Shown one piece after another: positions 1 to 6,103 of a stretch of DNA of 14,656 nucleotides. The notes under the pieces were generated by a model. That model was not told the DNA's origin and did no database searches. It saw only the letters and a program-made list of their open reading frames with translations. The stretch spans positions 1-14,656 of the forward strand of contig CAJUHN010000073.1 in assembly GCA_910585935.1 (NCBI GenBank). Direction: 5' to 3'. Numbering within the stretch: the stretch's first letter is position 1; each line of letters opens with the position of its first letter. The position numbers and the translations under genes were made by a program. The DNA is from an uncultured Lachnospiraceae bacterium (GTDB lineage: Bacteria > Bacillota > Clostridia > Lachnospirales > Lachnospiraceae).

Positions 1-64
1 AACTGCTCATTAAGTGCCAACGTCTTCCAAGGGGCTTCTTTTGGAATGATGTCTTTCCACCGCT
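1..64 (+). repeat. Interspersed hairpin repeat, copy A (right half only)
   Basis: This is the right half of the element seen complete at 2395-2554, 8529-8676 and 14150-14303; the left half lies outside the window. It carries the conserved core piece with ACGTCTTCCAAGGGGCTTC, then the right arm GGAATGATGTCTTTCC at 43-58, two bases, and the flanking CGCT at 61-64. The arm sequence differs from every other copy. After CGCT comes the tail TAGTTTGTAAC, shared in similar form with copies F, E and G. The partner arm cannot be checked here. Confidence 0.85.
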
Positions 65-227
65 AGTTTGTAACACAGGCAAAGGTACAAAGCAAGATAG
101 ATGATTATGATAAGAAATTGTTAAGATATCATGTTTTTTTATTTCACAAAGATAAAAAAAGTTAAGATATCATGTTTTTTCAAATAGTATAAGGTGTTTC
201 AAATTTTCTTAGAATAGTCAACAATCT
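65..227. other. AT-rich spacer between repeat copies A and B, with a 20-bp direct repeat
   Basis: No gene is visible. The segment contains two exact 20-bp copies of GTTAAGATATCATGTTTTTT at 120-139 and 161-180, with a 41-bp period, so matching positions sit about four helical turns apart. Each copy contains the palindrome GATATC. The segment is bounded by the inward-facing tails of repeat copies A and B. Confidence 0.6.
120..180. repeat. Pair of exact 20-bp direct repeats
   Basis: The copies lie at 120-139 and 161-180 and are separated by 21 bases. They are identical over 20 bases, ending in a T run. Two copies with this spacing could be a paired protein-binding site or a small local duplication. 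Two copies are not enough to call a CRISPR array, and no cas gene is present in the window. Confidence 0.8.
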
Positions 228-352
228 AGCAAAGGGGTATTTAGGAAGAAGTCCCTTGGAAGATGTTAGCACTTGATGAGCAGTTCCGTTAGGAGCTGCG
301 AATTTAGTGTCCATTACGTTTGGAACAGAGGGAAAGTGTGAATACTTCCTTG
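228..352 (-). repeat. Interspersed hairpin repeat, copy B (degenerate)
   Basis: This is a minus-oriented, decayed copy. Recognisable on the + strand are CCCTTGGAAGATGTTAGCAC, GAGCAG, GCGAATTTAGTGTCC and TTTGGAACAG, which match the core of copy E at 3085-3238 with scattered substitutions and a deletion of about 11 bases. The apical stem is still paired: GCAGTTCC (280-287), loop GTTA, GGAGCTGC (292-299), eight pairs with one G-T. The outer arms (GGGGTATTT versus GAATACTTCC) are largely mispaired. It sits upstream of the dihydrofolate reductase gene. Confidence 0.75.
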
Positions 353-450
353 TCGTGTGAATCTGTGGTTTAAATGTTTTCTTTATATACTTTTTTAGAT
401 GTTTTACAATCTTAATTTTATTTTACGTTTATAGGGATATAGTATAGAGA

Positions 451-478
451 TTGATTATATTATGAAAATATGTAATAT
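451..478 (+). promoter_or_regulatory. Possible promoter of the dihydrofolate reductase gene
   Basis: TTGATT at 451-456 is followed after 16 bases by TAATAT at 473-478, about 30 bases before the start codon at 510. The match is modest, and the region is so A/T rich that chance hexamers are common. Confidence 0.3.
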
Positions 479-509
479 GATCTAAATGATATTTTAAAAG
501 GAGAAAAAA

Positions 510-1016
510 ATGAATATAATAGTAGCTGTCGATCAAAACTGGGGGATCGGAAAAAATGGGAATCTATTGGTGAAAATTCCATTAGACCAACAGTTTTTTC
601 GAGAAATGACAAAAGGAAAAATAATTGTATTAGGAAGAAAAACACTTCTTACTTTTCCAAATGGTCTTCCTCTTATAGGAAGAACGAATATTATTTTAAC
701 AAGGGACAAAAGTTTTAGGATAAAAGGTGGAATTTGTGTTAACAGCATAGAAGAGGCATTAAAAGAACTAGAAAAATATCAGAAAGAAGATATTTTTATC
801 GTAGGGGGTGAGAGTATTTACCGGCAGTTTCTTCCTTATTGTGATATAGCCCATATTACTAAAATTGATTATAGTTATCAGGCAGATGCTTATTTTCCGA
901 ATTTAGATGAAAATGAGGAATGGGAAATTGTAAGGGATAGTGAGGAACAGACTTATTTTGATTTGGAGTATGTATTTTTAGAATATAAAAGAAAACAGAA
1001 GGGAATATTGTACTAG
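510..1016 (+). CDS. folA: Dihydrofolate reductase
   Basis: It reduces 7,8-dihydrofolate to tetrahydrofolate with NADPH in the cytosol, supplying one-carbon carriers for thymidylate, purine and methionine synthesis. The 168-residue product has the usual bacterial length. It shows the N-terminal strand and Met20-loop region IIVAVDQNWGIGKNG (3-17), the acidic substrate-binding residue in PLDQQFF (Asp26, matching Asp27 of the E. coli enzyme) with Phe30 after it, the nucleotide-binding segment IVLGRKT, the IGRTNIILT strand, and the conserved FIVGGESIY motif. The start follows AAAAGGAG at 496-503 with good spacing. No thymidylate synthase gene is next to it in this window; the upstream neighbour is unseen. 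No terminator was found before the next promoter. Confidence 0.95.
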   Translation: MNIIVAVDQNWGIGKNGNLLVKIPLDQQFFREMTKGKIIVLGRKTLLTFPNGLPLIGRTNIILTRDKSFRIKGGICVNSIEEALKELEKYQKEDIFIVGGESIYRQFLPYCDIAHITKIDYSYQADAYFPNLDENEEWEIVRDSEEQTYFDLEYVFLEYKRKQKGILY

Positions 1017-1025
1017 GAAAAGTGC

Positions 1026-1054
1026 TTGACAATTAGATGTCTTTGGAAGATAAT
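1026..1054 (+). promoter_or_regulatory. Sigma-A-type promoter of the aminotransferase gene
   Basis: TTGACA at 1026-1031, a 17-base spacer, then GATAAT at 1049-1054 gives a near-consensus housekeeping promoter. Transcription would begin near 1061, leaving a leader of about 148 bases before the start codon at 1209. I looked in that leader for a T-box motif (AGGGTGG plus specifier stem), which would suit a branched-chain amino acid gene, and did not find one. Confidence 0.65.
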
Positions 1055-1208
1055 AGGAGAAGAATTTTGATTTCCACAACACAGAAAGTTGAAAATATAG
1101 ATAGAAAGATAAGAAAAAATGTTTGAATCTGTGGTGAGTGGATGAAAAAATAGGATATTGCAATTTCACTGATTTTAGAGAGTGGATTAAGGGAAGGAAG
1201 TAGATAAA

Positions 1209-2279
1209 ATGTTAGATATCAGAATTGAAAAAACAACAAATCCAAAACCGATACCGGACGAAAGCGATCCATTGGTATTTGGTACTATTTTTACAGATCA
1301 TATGTTTGTAATGGATTATGATACAGAAAAAGGATGGTATGATCCAAGGGTGATTCCTTATCAACCTCTTTCCTTAGATCCTTCTGCTATGGTATTTCAC
1401 TATGGGCAAGAGATGTTTGAAGGATTGAAGGCTTATAAAGCAGTAGATGGAAGAACTTTATTATTCCGCCCAAATAAAAATATTGAAAGAGCGAATAATA
1501 CAAATAGAAGAATCTGTATTCCAACGATTCCAGAGGAGGATTTTCTGCAGGCGATTCAGACGATTGTCAAAGTAGATGAAGCATGGATTCCTCATAAAGA
1601 AGGAACATCTTTATATATCCGACCTTTTATTATTGCGACAGACCCTTATTTAGGAGTTCGTCCTTCTAATACTTATAAATTTATTATTATTTTATCACCG
1701 GTTGGCGCATATTATCCAGAAGGGCTTGATCCTGTAAAAATCTGGATTGAAGATGAATATGTGCGTGCTGTTCGAGGCGGTTTAGGAGAAGCAAAGACAG
1801 GCGCGAATTATGTGGCAAGTATGAAAGCTCAGGACAAGGCACACGAAGGCGGATATTCTCAAGTATTATGGTTAGACGGAGTAGAAAGAAAATATATTGA
1901 AGAAGTTGGTGCAATGAATATTTTCTTTAAAATTGATGGAACTATTGTAACTCCTAAGTTGAGCGGAAGCATTTTGCCGGGAGTCACAAGAGATTCTGTA
2001 ATATGCCTTTGCAAACATTGGGGAATACCAGTAGAAGAAAAAAAGATTTCTATTGATGAAATCTATGAAGCATATCAAAAGGGAAAATTGGAAGAAGTGT
2101 TCGGTACAGGAACAGCCGCAGTCATCTCTCCTGTGAAGGAATTAAAATGGGACGAACATATTATGGAAATTAGCGGCGGAAAAATTGGAGAATTAAGCCA
2201 GAAATTTTATGATACTGTTACTGGAATACAATTAGGAAAAATAAAAGACGAATTAGGCTGGACTGTAGAAGTGAAATAG
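1209..2279 (+). CDS. ilvE: Branched-chain amino acid aminotransferase
   Basis: This PLP enzyme transfers the amino group between glutamate and the 2-oxoacids of leucine, isoleucine and valine: the last step of their synthesis or the first of their breakdown. The 356-residue product belongs to fold-type IV, in the longer BCAT subgroup that includes the Bacillus and mammalian enzymes. Family signatures are FHYGQEMFEGLKAY (63-76), LFRPNKNIERANNTNRR (85-101), YIRPFIIATD (136-145), the Schiff-base lysine in GEAKTGANY (Lys196), the EEVGAMNIFF segment (231-240), and the phosphate-binding VFGTGTAAVISPV (297-309). The start follows AAGGAAG at 1194-1200. The gene appears monocistronic: it has its own promoter at 1026-1054 and a strong terminator directly after the stop. 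Distinction from a D-amino-acid aminotransferase rests on the full BCAT signature. Confidence 0.96.
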   Translation: MLDIRIEKTTNPKPIPDESDPLVFGTIFTDHMFVMDYDTEKGWYDPRVIPYQPLSLDPSAMVFHYGQEMFEGLKAYKAVDGRTLLFRPNKNIERANNTNRRICIPTIPEEDFLQAIQTIVKVDEAWIPHKEGTSLYIRPFIIATDPYLGVRPSNTYKFIIILSPVGAYYPEGLDPVKIWIEDEYVRAVRGGLGEAKTGANYVASMKAQDKAHEGGYSQVLWLDGVERKYIEEVGAMNIFFKIDGTIVTPKLSGSILPGVTRDSVICLCKHWGIPVEEKKISIDEIYEAYQKGKLEEVFGTGTAAVISPVKELKWDEHIMEISGGKIGELSQKFYDTVTGIQLGKIKDELGWTVEVK

Positions 2280-2286
2280 GAAAGTG

Positions 2287-2334
2287 AAACAAGGCAGATG
2301 TGATAGATAAATATTATATCTGCCTTGTTTTAAA
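2287..2334 (+). terminator. Intrinsic terminator after ilvE
   Basis: A perfect 13-bp stem, AAACAAGGCAGAT (2287-2299) against ATCTGCCTTGTTT (2318-2330), with an 18-base loop, ends in a T-rich stretch. It starts 8 bases after the ilvE stop codon, so it should end that transcript before the repeat island. Confidence 0.85.
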
Positions 2335-2394
2335 ATAAATTTCAAGATGTAATAGTTAGTGAGGTGGTTATCTTTTACTTTTTAGACAATGTTC

Positions 2395-2554
2395 CGCTCC
2401 GGCAAGGAAGTATTCCAGCGAAGCCGCGCTTTCGCTCTGTTCCAGACGTAACGGACCGGACACTAAATTCGCAAATCCCGCTTCTTGCGGGTTCGCTCAT
2501 TAAGTGCCGACGTCTTCCAAAGGGCTTCTTATGGAATACTTCCTTGCCTTCGCT
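2395..2554 (+). repeat. Interspersed hairpin repeat, copy C (complete)
   Basis: A complete + oriented copy. Left arm GGCAAGGAAGTATTCC (2401-2416) is the exact reverse complement of right arm GGAATACTTCCTTGCC (2533-2548). Inside, GAAGCC (2420-2425) pairs with GGCTTC (2523-2528) and AGACGT (2444-2449) with ACGTCT (2510-2515). An apical stem CCCGC/GCGGG is closed by TTCTT. CGCT lies two bases outside each arm (2395-2398 and 2551-2554). The copy has a small duplication (ACGGACCGGACAC) compared with copies E and F. A stop-free frame crosses it, but no protein is claimed. Confidence 0.92.
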
Positions 2555-2614
2555 ATGTTGTTGTTATTCTAAGCGTTCTAAAAAAATACAATTAATATAA
2601 AAGTGTGATAAGTT

Positions 2615-2737
2615 TAACCTCATCAAGGAAGTCCCCCGCTTCTAAGCCGCCAAGGCGAAAGCGGTGGGTTGGGACTTCCTTGTTTCCGTGGGAGTGCAGA
2701 CTCCCACGGAAAAGCTGCGATAGCAGCTATGAGGTTA
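2615..2737. repeat. Four-way-junction palindrome cluster (closing stem plus three hairpins)
   Basis: Four perfect inverted repeats abut with no unpaired base at the junction. The closing stem pairs 2615-2623 (TAACCTCAT) with 2729-2737 (ATGAGGTTA). Hairpin I pairs 2624-2635 (CAAGGAAGTCCC) with 2671-2682 and has an inner CCGCTT/AAGCGG stem (2636-2641 with 2659-2664). Hairpin II pairs 2683-2695 (TTTCCGTGGGAGT) with 2700-2712 around GCAG. Hairpin III pairs 2713-2718 (AGCTGC) with 2723-2728 around GATA. It could act as a structured RNA, a DNA cruciform, or the end of a transposable element. The bulged CCCCCGCTT...AAGCGGTGGGTTGGG hairpin loosely resembles hairpin ends of IS200/IS605-type elements, but no transposase or TnpB gene is present. 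Confidence 0.85.
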
Positions 2738-2901
2738 TGAGCAAGTAGCGAAGCGGATTGCGAATATCCGATTTGACTCCCTCTAGTTTTTTATTGTATG
2801 TATAATGGGCTTAAAACCCTCACTTTCAGGTGAACCCTTTCGGTCAGCCTTATCCTATCAGTTCAAATATAGAAAAAAAATAACTTTTAGAAAGTAAATT
2901 T
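2738..2901. other. Gene-free spacer with small hairpins
   Basis: No gene is supported. I see a 5-bp hairpin CGGAT (2754-2758) with ATCCG (2766-2770), a TATAAT at 2801-2806 whose nearest TTGACT (2773-2778) is too far upstream (22 bases) for a normal promoter, and a GGG/CCC plus TCAC/GTGA hairpin pair at 2807-2833. Both strands carry stop codons in all frames. The higher-GC block at about 2805-2855 stands out from its A/T-rich surroundings and may be a remnant of a mobile element or a structured RNA. Confidence 0.4.
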
Positions 2902-2988
2902 TAGGCTGATTTAGCAGCATATCAAACCTACTGACTTTAGTTGATAGTAGTTTAGTTTTATATGAAGCATGTATGCTACTTAAGCCTA
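2902..2988. repeat. Long imperfect hairpin
   Basis: TAGGCT (2902-2907) pairs with AGCCTA (2983-2988). AGCAGCATA (2913-2921) pairs with TATGCTACT (2972-2980) with one mismatch. Inside, CTACT (2928-2932) pairs with AGTAG (2946-2950). A 13-bp direct repeat TTATATGAAGCAT occurs at 2958-2970 and 3045-3057. The structure is distinct from the interspersed element that flanks it. No gene was found in 2902-3084. Confidence 0.5.
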
Positions 2989-3084
2989 TATTTATAGAAC
3001 AATTTTCTATTAGTGTATGATAGGAAAAAGAAAAATAAAGGTTATTATATGAAGCATATTTTTTATTAGAACTGCCAATAAACT

Positions 3085-3238
3085 AGCGTAAGCAAGGATA
3101 TATTCCAAAAGAAGCCCCTTGGAAGACGTTGGCACTTAATGAGCAGTTTCGCAAGAAGCGAAGCTGCGAATTTAGTGTCCGCTACGTCTGGAACGGAGCG
3201 GGAGCGCGGCTTCGTTGGAATATATCCTTGCCTCCGCG
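3085..3238 (-). repeat. Interspersed hairpin repeat, copy E (complete)
   Basis: A complete minus-oriented copy. The arms GCAAGGATATATTCC (3092-3106) and GGAATATATCCTTGC (3217-3231) are exactly complementary over 15 bp, although their central bases differ from copies C, F and H. The apical stem GCAGTTTCGC, loop AAGAA, GCGAAGCTGC has ten pairs with one T-G. AGCG (the complement of CGCT) lies two bases outside the left-hand arm. The flank GCCAATAAACTAGCG at 3074-3088 is also present at copy G. It ends about 90 bases before the radical SAM start codon. Confidence 0.92.
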
Positions 3239-3329
3239 GAAACTCACTCAAACCCCACCCAAAACATCTGCATGACAGAATAGAATAATAAGCAAAATGA
3301 AAATTTATAAAGAAATAGGAGAAAATAAA

Positions 3330-4229
3330 ATGTCTGATGATAGTCAATGTACATTATGTCCAAGAATGTGCCAAGTGAAAAGAGAGAAGCAAGAATTGGG
3401 TTTTTGTCGTATGCCAAAGAAAATAACAGTTTCTAGAGCTGCTTTACATATGTGGGAAGAACCCTGTATTTCAGGAGAAGAAGGCTCAGGAGCTGTATTT
3501 TTTTCTGGATGTAATTTACAGTGTGTTTATTGTCAGAATAAAAAAATCGCGAGTGGAGAGGTTGGAATAGAAATTTCCATAGAAAAGCTGGCAGAAATTT
3601 TTTTAAATCTTCAAGAAAAACAGGCAAATAATATTAATTTAGTGACTCCTACCCATTTTATAAGACCAATAAAGAAAGCACTGTTATTAGCAAAGGAGAG
3701 AGGGCTTATACTTCCTGTTGTCTATAATACAAGTGGTTATGAATTAGTGGAGAGTTTAAAAGAATTAGACGGTTTGGTGGACATTTATCTACCAGATTTT
3801 AAATATTATGATAATGCCATTGCAAAAAAATACTCGAATGTAGAGGACTATTTTTTTTATGCGTCTTGTGCGGTGAAGGAAATGGTGAGGCAGACAAAAG
3901 AATTGGTATTAGATGAAAGAGGAATGATGAAAAAGGGAGTGATAGTGAGACATTTAGTACTTCCGGGATGTATCGAGGATTCTAAAAGGGTGATAAAGTA
4001 TTTATATGAAACTTATGGAAATAGTATTATGTTCAGTATTATGAATCAATATACTCCGTTAGAATATGTAAAAGATATTCCAGAACTCAATAGGAAACTC
4101 ACAGAAGAAGAGTATGAGGAATTAGTGAATTTTGCGATAGATTTAGGGGTGGAAAATGGGTATATACAGGAAGGAGAAACAGCACAGGAGAGTTTTATTC
4201 CAGCCTTTGATTATGAAGGAATAATATAA
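3330..4229 (+). CDS. Radical SAM protein related to pyruvate formate-lyase activating enzymes (PflX-like)
   Basis: The 299-residue cytosolic protein binds a 4Fe-4S cluster through the radical SAM motif CNLQCVYC (Cys61, Cys65, Cys68), preceded by FFSG, and should cleave S-adenosylmethionine to a 5'-deoxyadenosyl radical. An N-terminal cysteine set (Cys7, Cys10, Cys14, Cys26: CTLCPRMC...GFC) is typical of the PflX/COG1313 group and may hold another metal site. Other conserved pieces are VTPTHF, VYNTSGYE, DIYLPDFKY, HLVLPG and the C-terminal FIPAFDYEG. The substrate is not known for this group; activation of a glycyl-radical enzyme is only a guess, since none is encoded here. The start at 3330 is chosen because AGGAGA (3317-3322) precedes it; an ATG 33 bases upstream has no ribosome binding site. 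The next gene follows after 50 bases with no terminator between. Confidence 0.88.
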   Translation: MSDDSQCTLCPRMCQVKREKQELGFCRMPKKITVSRAALHMWEEPCISGEEGSGAVFFSGCNLQCVYCQNKKIASGEVGIEISIEKLAEIFLNLQEKQANNINLVTPTHFIRPIKKALLLAKERGLILPVVYNTSGYELVESLKELDGLVDIYLPDFKYYDNAIAKKYSNVEDYFFYASCAVKEMVRQTKELVLDERGMMKKGVIVRHLVLPGCIEDSKRVIKYLYETYGNSIMFSIMNQYTPLEYVKDIPELNRKLTEEEYEELVNFAIDLGVENGYIQEGETAQESFIPAFDYEGII

Positions 4230-4279
4230 CAGCTCTGAGGGCAAACTAGGGAGGATAGAAAATATTAGGAGGTTTTTAT

Positions 4280-4711
4280 ATGTTAGGTCTTTTCATAGCG
4301 CTGCTCTCAGGTGCTTTAATGAGCATACAAGGGGTTTTTAATACAGAAGTCACTAAAAATACAAGCATATGGGTTTCTAATAGCTGGGTACAATTTAGTG
4401 CATTTTTAGTCTGTATTATTGGCTGGTTTGTGACAGGAAGAAATAGTTTTTCTGGTCTATGGCAGACACAGCCTAAATATATGTTATTGGGAGGTGTGAT
4501 AGGAGCGTTTATCACTTTAACTGTGATAAAGAGTATGGGGAGTTTAGGACCAGCTAGAGCAGTTATGCTTATTGTGATATCACAATTAATTGTGGCATAT
4601 CTGATTGAAATATTCGGATTGTTTGGTACAGAAAAAGTAGCATTTGAATGGAGAAAATTGATTGGAATGGCAGTTTCTATCATTGGAATTATTATTTTTA
4701 AATGGAAATAG
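4280..4711 (+). CDS. Small DMT-superfamily membrane protein (DUF606/YdcZ-like)
   Basis: This 143-residue, very hydrophobic protein has about five predicted membrane segments (roughly residues 2-19, 32-52, 67-86, 92-113, 123-141). The opening LGLFIALLSGALMSIQGVFNTEV and the mid-protein GSLGPARAVMLIVISQL are typical of the DUF606 branch of the drug/metabolite transporter superfamily, whose members are half-length and probably work as dimers. Substrate unknown. Start choice is clear: AGGAGG at 4268-4273 lies six bases before the ATG. It probably shares a transcript with the radical SAM gene, but the pairing suggests no function. A promoter for the next operon begins just after its stop. Confidence 0.85.
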   Translation: MLGLFIALLSGALMSIQGVFNTEVTKNTSIWVSNSWVQFSAFLVCIIGWFVTGRNSFSGLWQTQPKYMLLGGVIGAFITLTVIKSMGSLGPARAVMLIVISQLIVAYLIEIFGLFGTEKVAFEWRKLIGMAVSIIGIIIFKWK

Positions 4712-4714
4712 GTA

Positions 4715-4743
4715 TTGTATTTCTGCTTATTATTCGGTAAAAT
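4715..4743 (+). promoter_or_regulatory. Probable promoter of the comEA operon
   Basis: TTGTAT at 4715-4720, a 17-base spacer and TAAAAT at 4738-4743 form a good housekeeping-type promoter. Transcription would begin near 4750, giving a leader of about 40 bases before the comEA start codon. Confidence 0.55.
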
Positions 4744-4763
4744 AGTTATATTAGCGTGGAGAG

Positions 4764-4787
4764 GGCTTCTTTTTAGGAGGAGAAGCT
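4764..4787 (+). promoter_or_regulatory. Hairpin presenting the comEA ribosome binding site
   Basis: GCTTCT (4765-4770) pairs with AGAAGC (4781-4786), extendable by a G-T pair. The ten-base loop TTTTAGGAGG contains the full Shine-Dalgarno sequence (4775-4780). The stem ends directly before the ATG at 4789, so folding could hinder ribosome loading. The stem is only six to seven pairs, so it may be incidental. Confidence 0.45.
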
Positions 4788-4788
4788 T

Positions 4789-5400
4789 ATGCTGAAAAAA
4801 AAGATGCAAAACAGACAAAAACAAATGGTTTCCTATTTATTATGTGCGTGTTTATTTGTAGGAGCGGGAATTTTCTATTGTGCTGGTTTGACAGAGCAAA
4901 AGGAAGTTGTGTTAGTAGAGCAGGAACAAGATACGAGTTTAGAAGAGCAGACAGCGCAGATAAAAGAAACGGAGAAGGAGATTTTAGTGCATGTGTGCGG
5001 TGCGGTAAAAAATCCGGGTGTCTATAAGATTAAAGAAGGAAGCAGAATCTGTGATATCATTGCTTTAGCGGGAGGGGGAACATCAGATAGTGCTGTGGAT
5101 ACTTTAAATCTAGCACGTGTTTTAAAGGATGAAGAAAGAATTTTTGTTCCAACTATACAGGAAGCGGAAACGATAGAGGTTTTAGAGAAAAAGGGTAGTC
5201 AAAAGATTAATCTAAATACTGCTACAAAAGAACAGTTGATGACTCTTTCTGGAATAGGAGAAGCAAAAGCAGAGGACATTATTGCCTATCGAGCGGAAAA
5301 TGGGGATTTTCAGACAATAGAGGATATTATGAAGATTTCTGGAATCAAGGAGGCTGCATTTCAAAAGATAAAGGATAAAATAATGGTGAAGGAAGAATAA
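4789..5400 (+). CDS. comEA: ComEA-type DNA receptor (SLBB plus helix-hairpin-helix)
   Basis: A membrane-anchored protein that binds double-stranded DNA outside the cell and delivers it to the ComEC channel during transformation. The 203-residue product has a short basic N-terminus, one membrane anchor (about 14-34), an acidic linker rich in Glu/Gln, an SLBB/soluble-ligand-binding domain (65-122, with VHVCGAVKNPGVYKIKEGSR and LNLARVLKDEERIFVP), and a C-terminal ComEA-type helix-hairpin-helix pair (139-202, with INLNTATKEQLMTLSGIGEA and FQTIEDIMKISGI). This is the normal Firmicutes arrangement. It is the first gene of the probable operon with the response regulator 13 bases downstream. comEB is absent, and comEC lies about 4.3 kb away rather than next door. 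Confidence 0.93.
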   Translation: MLKKKMQNRQKQMVSYLLCACLFVGAGIFYCAGLTEQKEVVLVEQEQDTSLEEQTAQIKETEKEILVHVCGAVKNPGVYKIKEGSRICDIIALAGGGTSDSAVDTLNLARVLKDEERIFVPTIQEAETIEVLEKKGSQKINLNTATKEQLMTLSGIGEAKAEDIIAYRAENGDFQTIEDIMKISGIKEAAFQKIKDKIMVKEE

Positions 5401-5413
5401 CAGGAGGTCAGAA

Positions 5414-6103
5414 ATGGCGAGAAAGGTTTTAGTGGTAGATGATGAGAAGCTGATTGTAAAAGGAATACGATTTAGTTTAGAGCAGGATAGTATGGAAGTA
5501 GATTGTGCTTATGATGGAGAGGAAGCATTAGAATATGCTAAAAAAACGGAATATGATGTGGTGCTTTTAGATATTATGTTGCCTAAGTTAAATGGATTTG
5601 AAGTCTGTCAGCGAATACGCGAATTTTCCAATATGCCTATTATTATGTTAACTGCAAAAACAGAAGATATGGATAAGATTTTGGGATTGGAATATGGAGC
5701 AGATGATTATATTGCTAAGCCATTTAATATCTTAGAAGTAAAGGCGAGAATTAAAGCGATTATGCGAAGAAGTAAAAGAACAGAAAAAGAAAAAGATAAA
5801 AAGAAGGAAATTATATCGGGGGATTTAAAGATTGATACAGAGGGAAGAAGAGTGTATATTCAGGAAAAGGAAATTAATTTGACTGCGAAGGAATTTGACC
5901 TTTTAGAGCTTCTGATGGTGAATCCTAATAAGGTATACAGCAGAGAAAGTTTATTAGAGCTTGTATGGGGAAAGGATTATCCGGGAGATGTTAGAACCGT
6001 GGACGTGCATATCCGGAGGCTGAGAGAGAAAATAGAAACGAATCCGAGTGAACCTACATATGTTCACACAAAATGGGGAGTGGGGTATTATTTTGAAAAT
6101 TAA
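5414..6103 (+). CDS. OmpR/PhoB-family response regulator
   Basis: A DNA-binding transcription regulator controlled by phosphorylation, presumably by the kinase encoded next. The 229-residue product has an N-terminal receiver domain (about 3-116) with acidic residues Asp9-Asp10, phospho-acceptor Asp53 in VVLLDIMLP, Thr80 in IIMLT and Lys102 in DDYIAKPF. A charged linker (KRTEKEKDKKKE) joins it to a winged-helix domain (about 130-228) with the usual LTAKEFDLLELL, VWGKDYPGDVRTVDVHIRRLREKI and VGYYF segments. AACAGGAGG (5400-5408) precedes the start. The gap to comEA is 13 bases, and the kinase start overlaps its 3' end by 11 bases. Targets cannot be read from the sequence; control of the linked competence genes is only suggested by position. 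Confidence 0.95.
   Translation: MARKVLVVDDEKLIVKGIRFSLEQDSMEVDCAYDGEEALEYAKKTEYDVVLLDIMLPKLNGFEVCQRIREFSNMPIIMLTAKTEDMDKILGLEYGADDYIAKPFNILEVKARIKAIMRRSKRTEKEKDKKKEIISGDLKIDTEGRRVYIQEKEINLTAKEFDLLELLMVNPNKVYSRESLLELVWGKDYPGDVRTVDVHIRRLREKIETNPSEPTYVHTKWGVGYYFEN

Noticed and set aside
120..180. CRISPR array
   Set aside because: There are only two repeat units, no further spacer, and no cas genes.
1061..1208. T-box or other riboswitch in the ilvE leader
   Set aside because: No AGGGTGG-type T-box sequence, specifier stem or terminator hairpin was found in the leader.
2364..2600. Open reading frame of 78 codons on the + strand
   Set aside because: It runs through repeat copy C and unrelated flanks; it has no ribosome binding site, and its peptide only mirrors the repeat frame seen in the other copies.
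2615..2737. tRNA gene suggested by the clover-leaf shape
   Set aside because: At 123 nt it is too long, has no TTCGA T-loop or anticodon arm of the right size, and its stems are 12-13 bp.
2773..2806. Promoter TTGACT...TATAAT in the C-E island
   Set aside because: The 22-base spacing is too long for a sigma-A promoter and no gene or clear RNA start follows.
3066..3347. Open reading frame of 93 codons on the - strand
   Set aside because: It is repeat copy E read in element direction plus flanking sequence, and its start overlaps the radical SAM gene.
4276..4824. Open reading frame of 182 codons opposite the DMT gene
   Set aside because: It is antisense to a gene with a strong ribosome binding site and family match; the translation shows no domain and is a shadow of hydrophobic codons.
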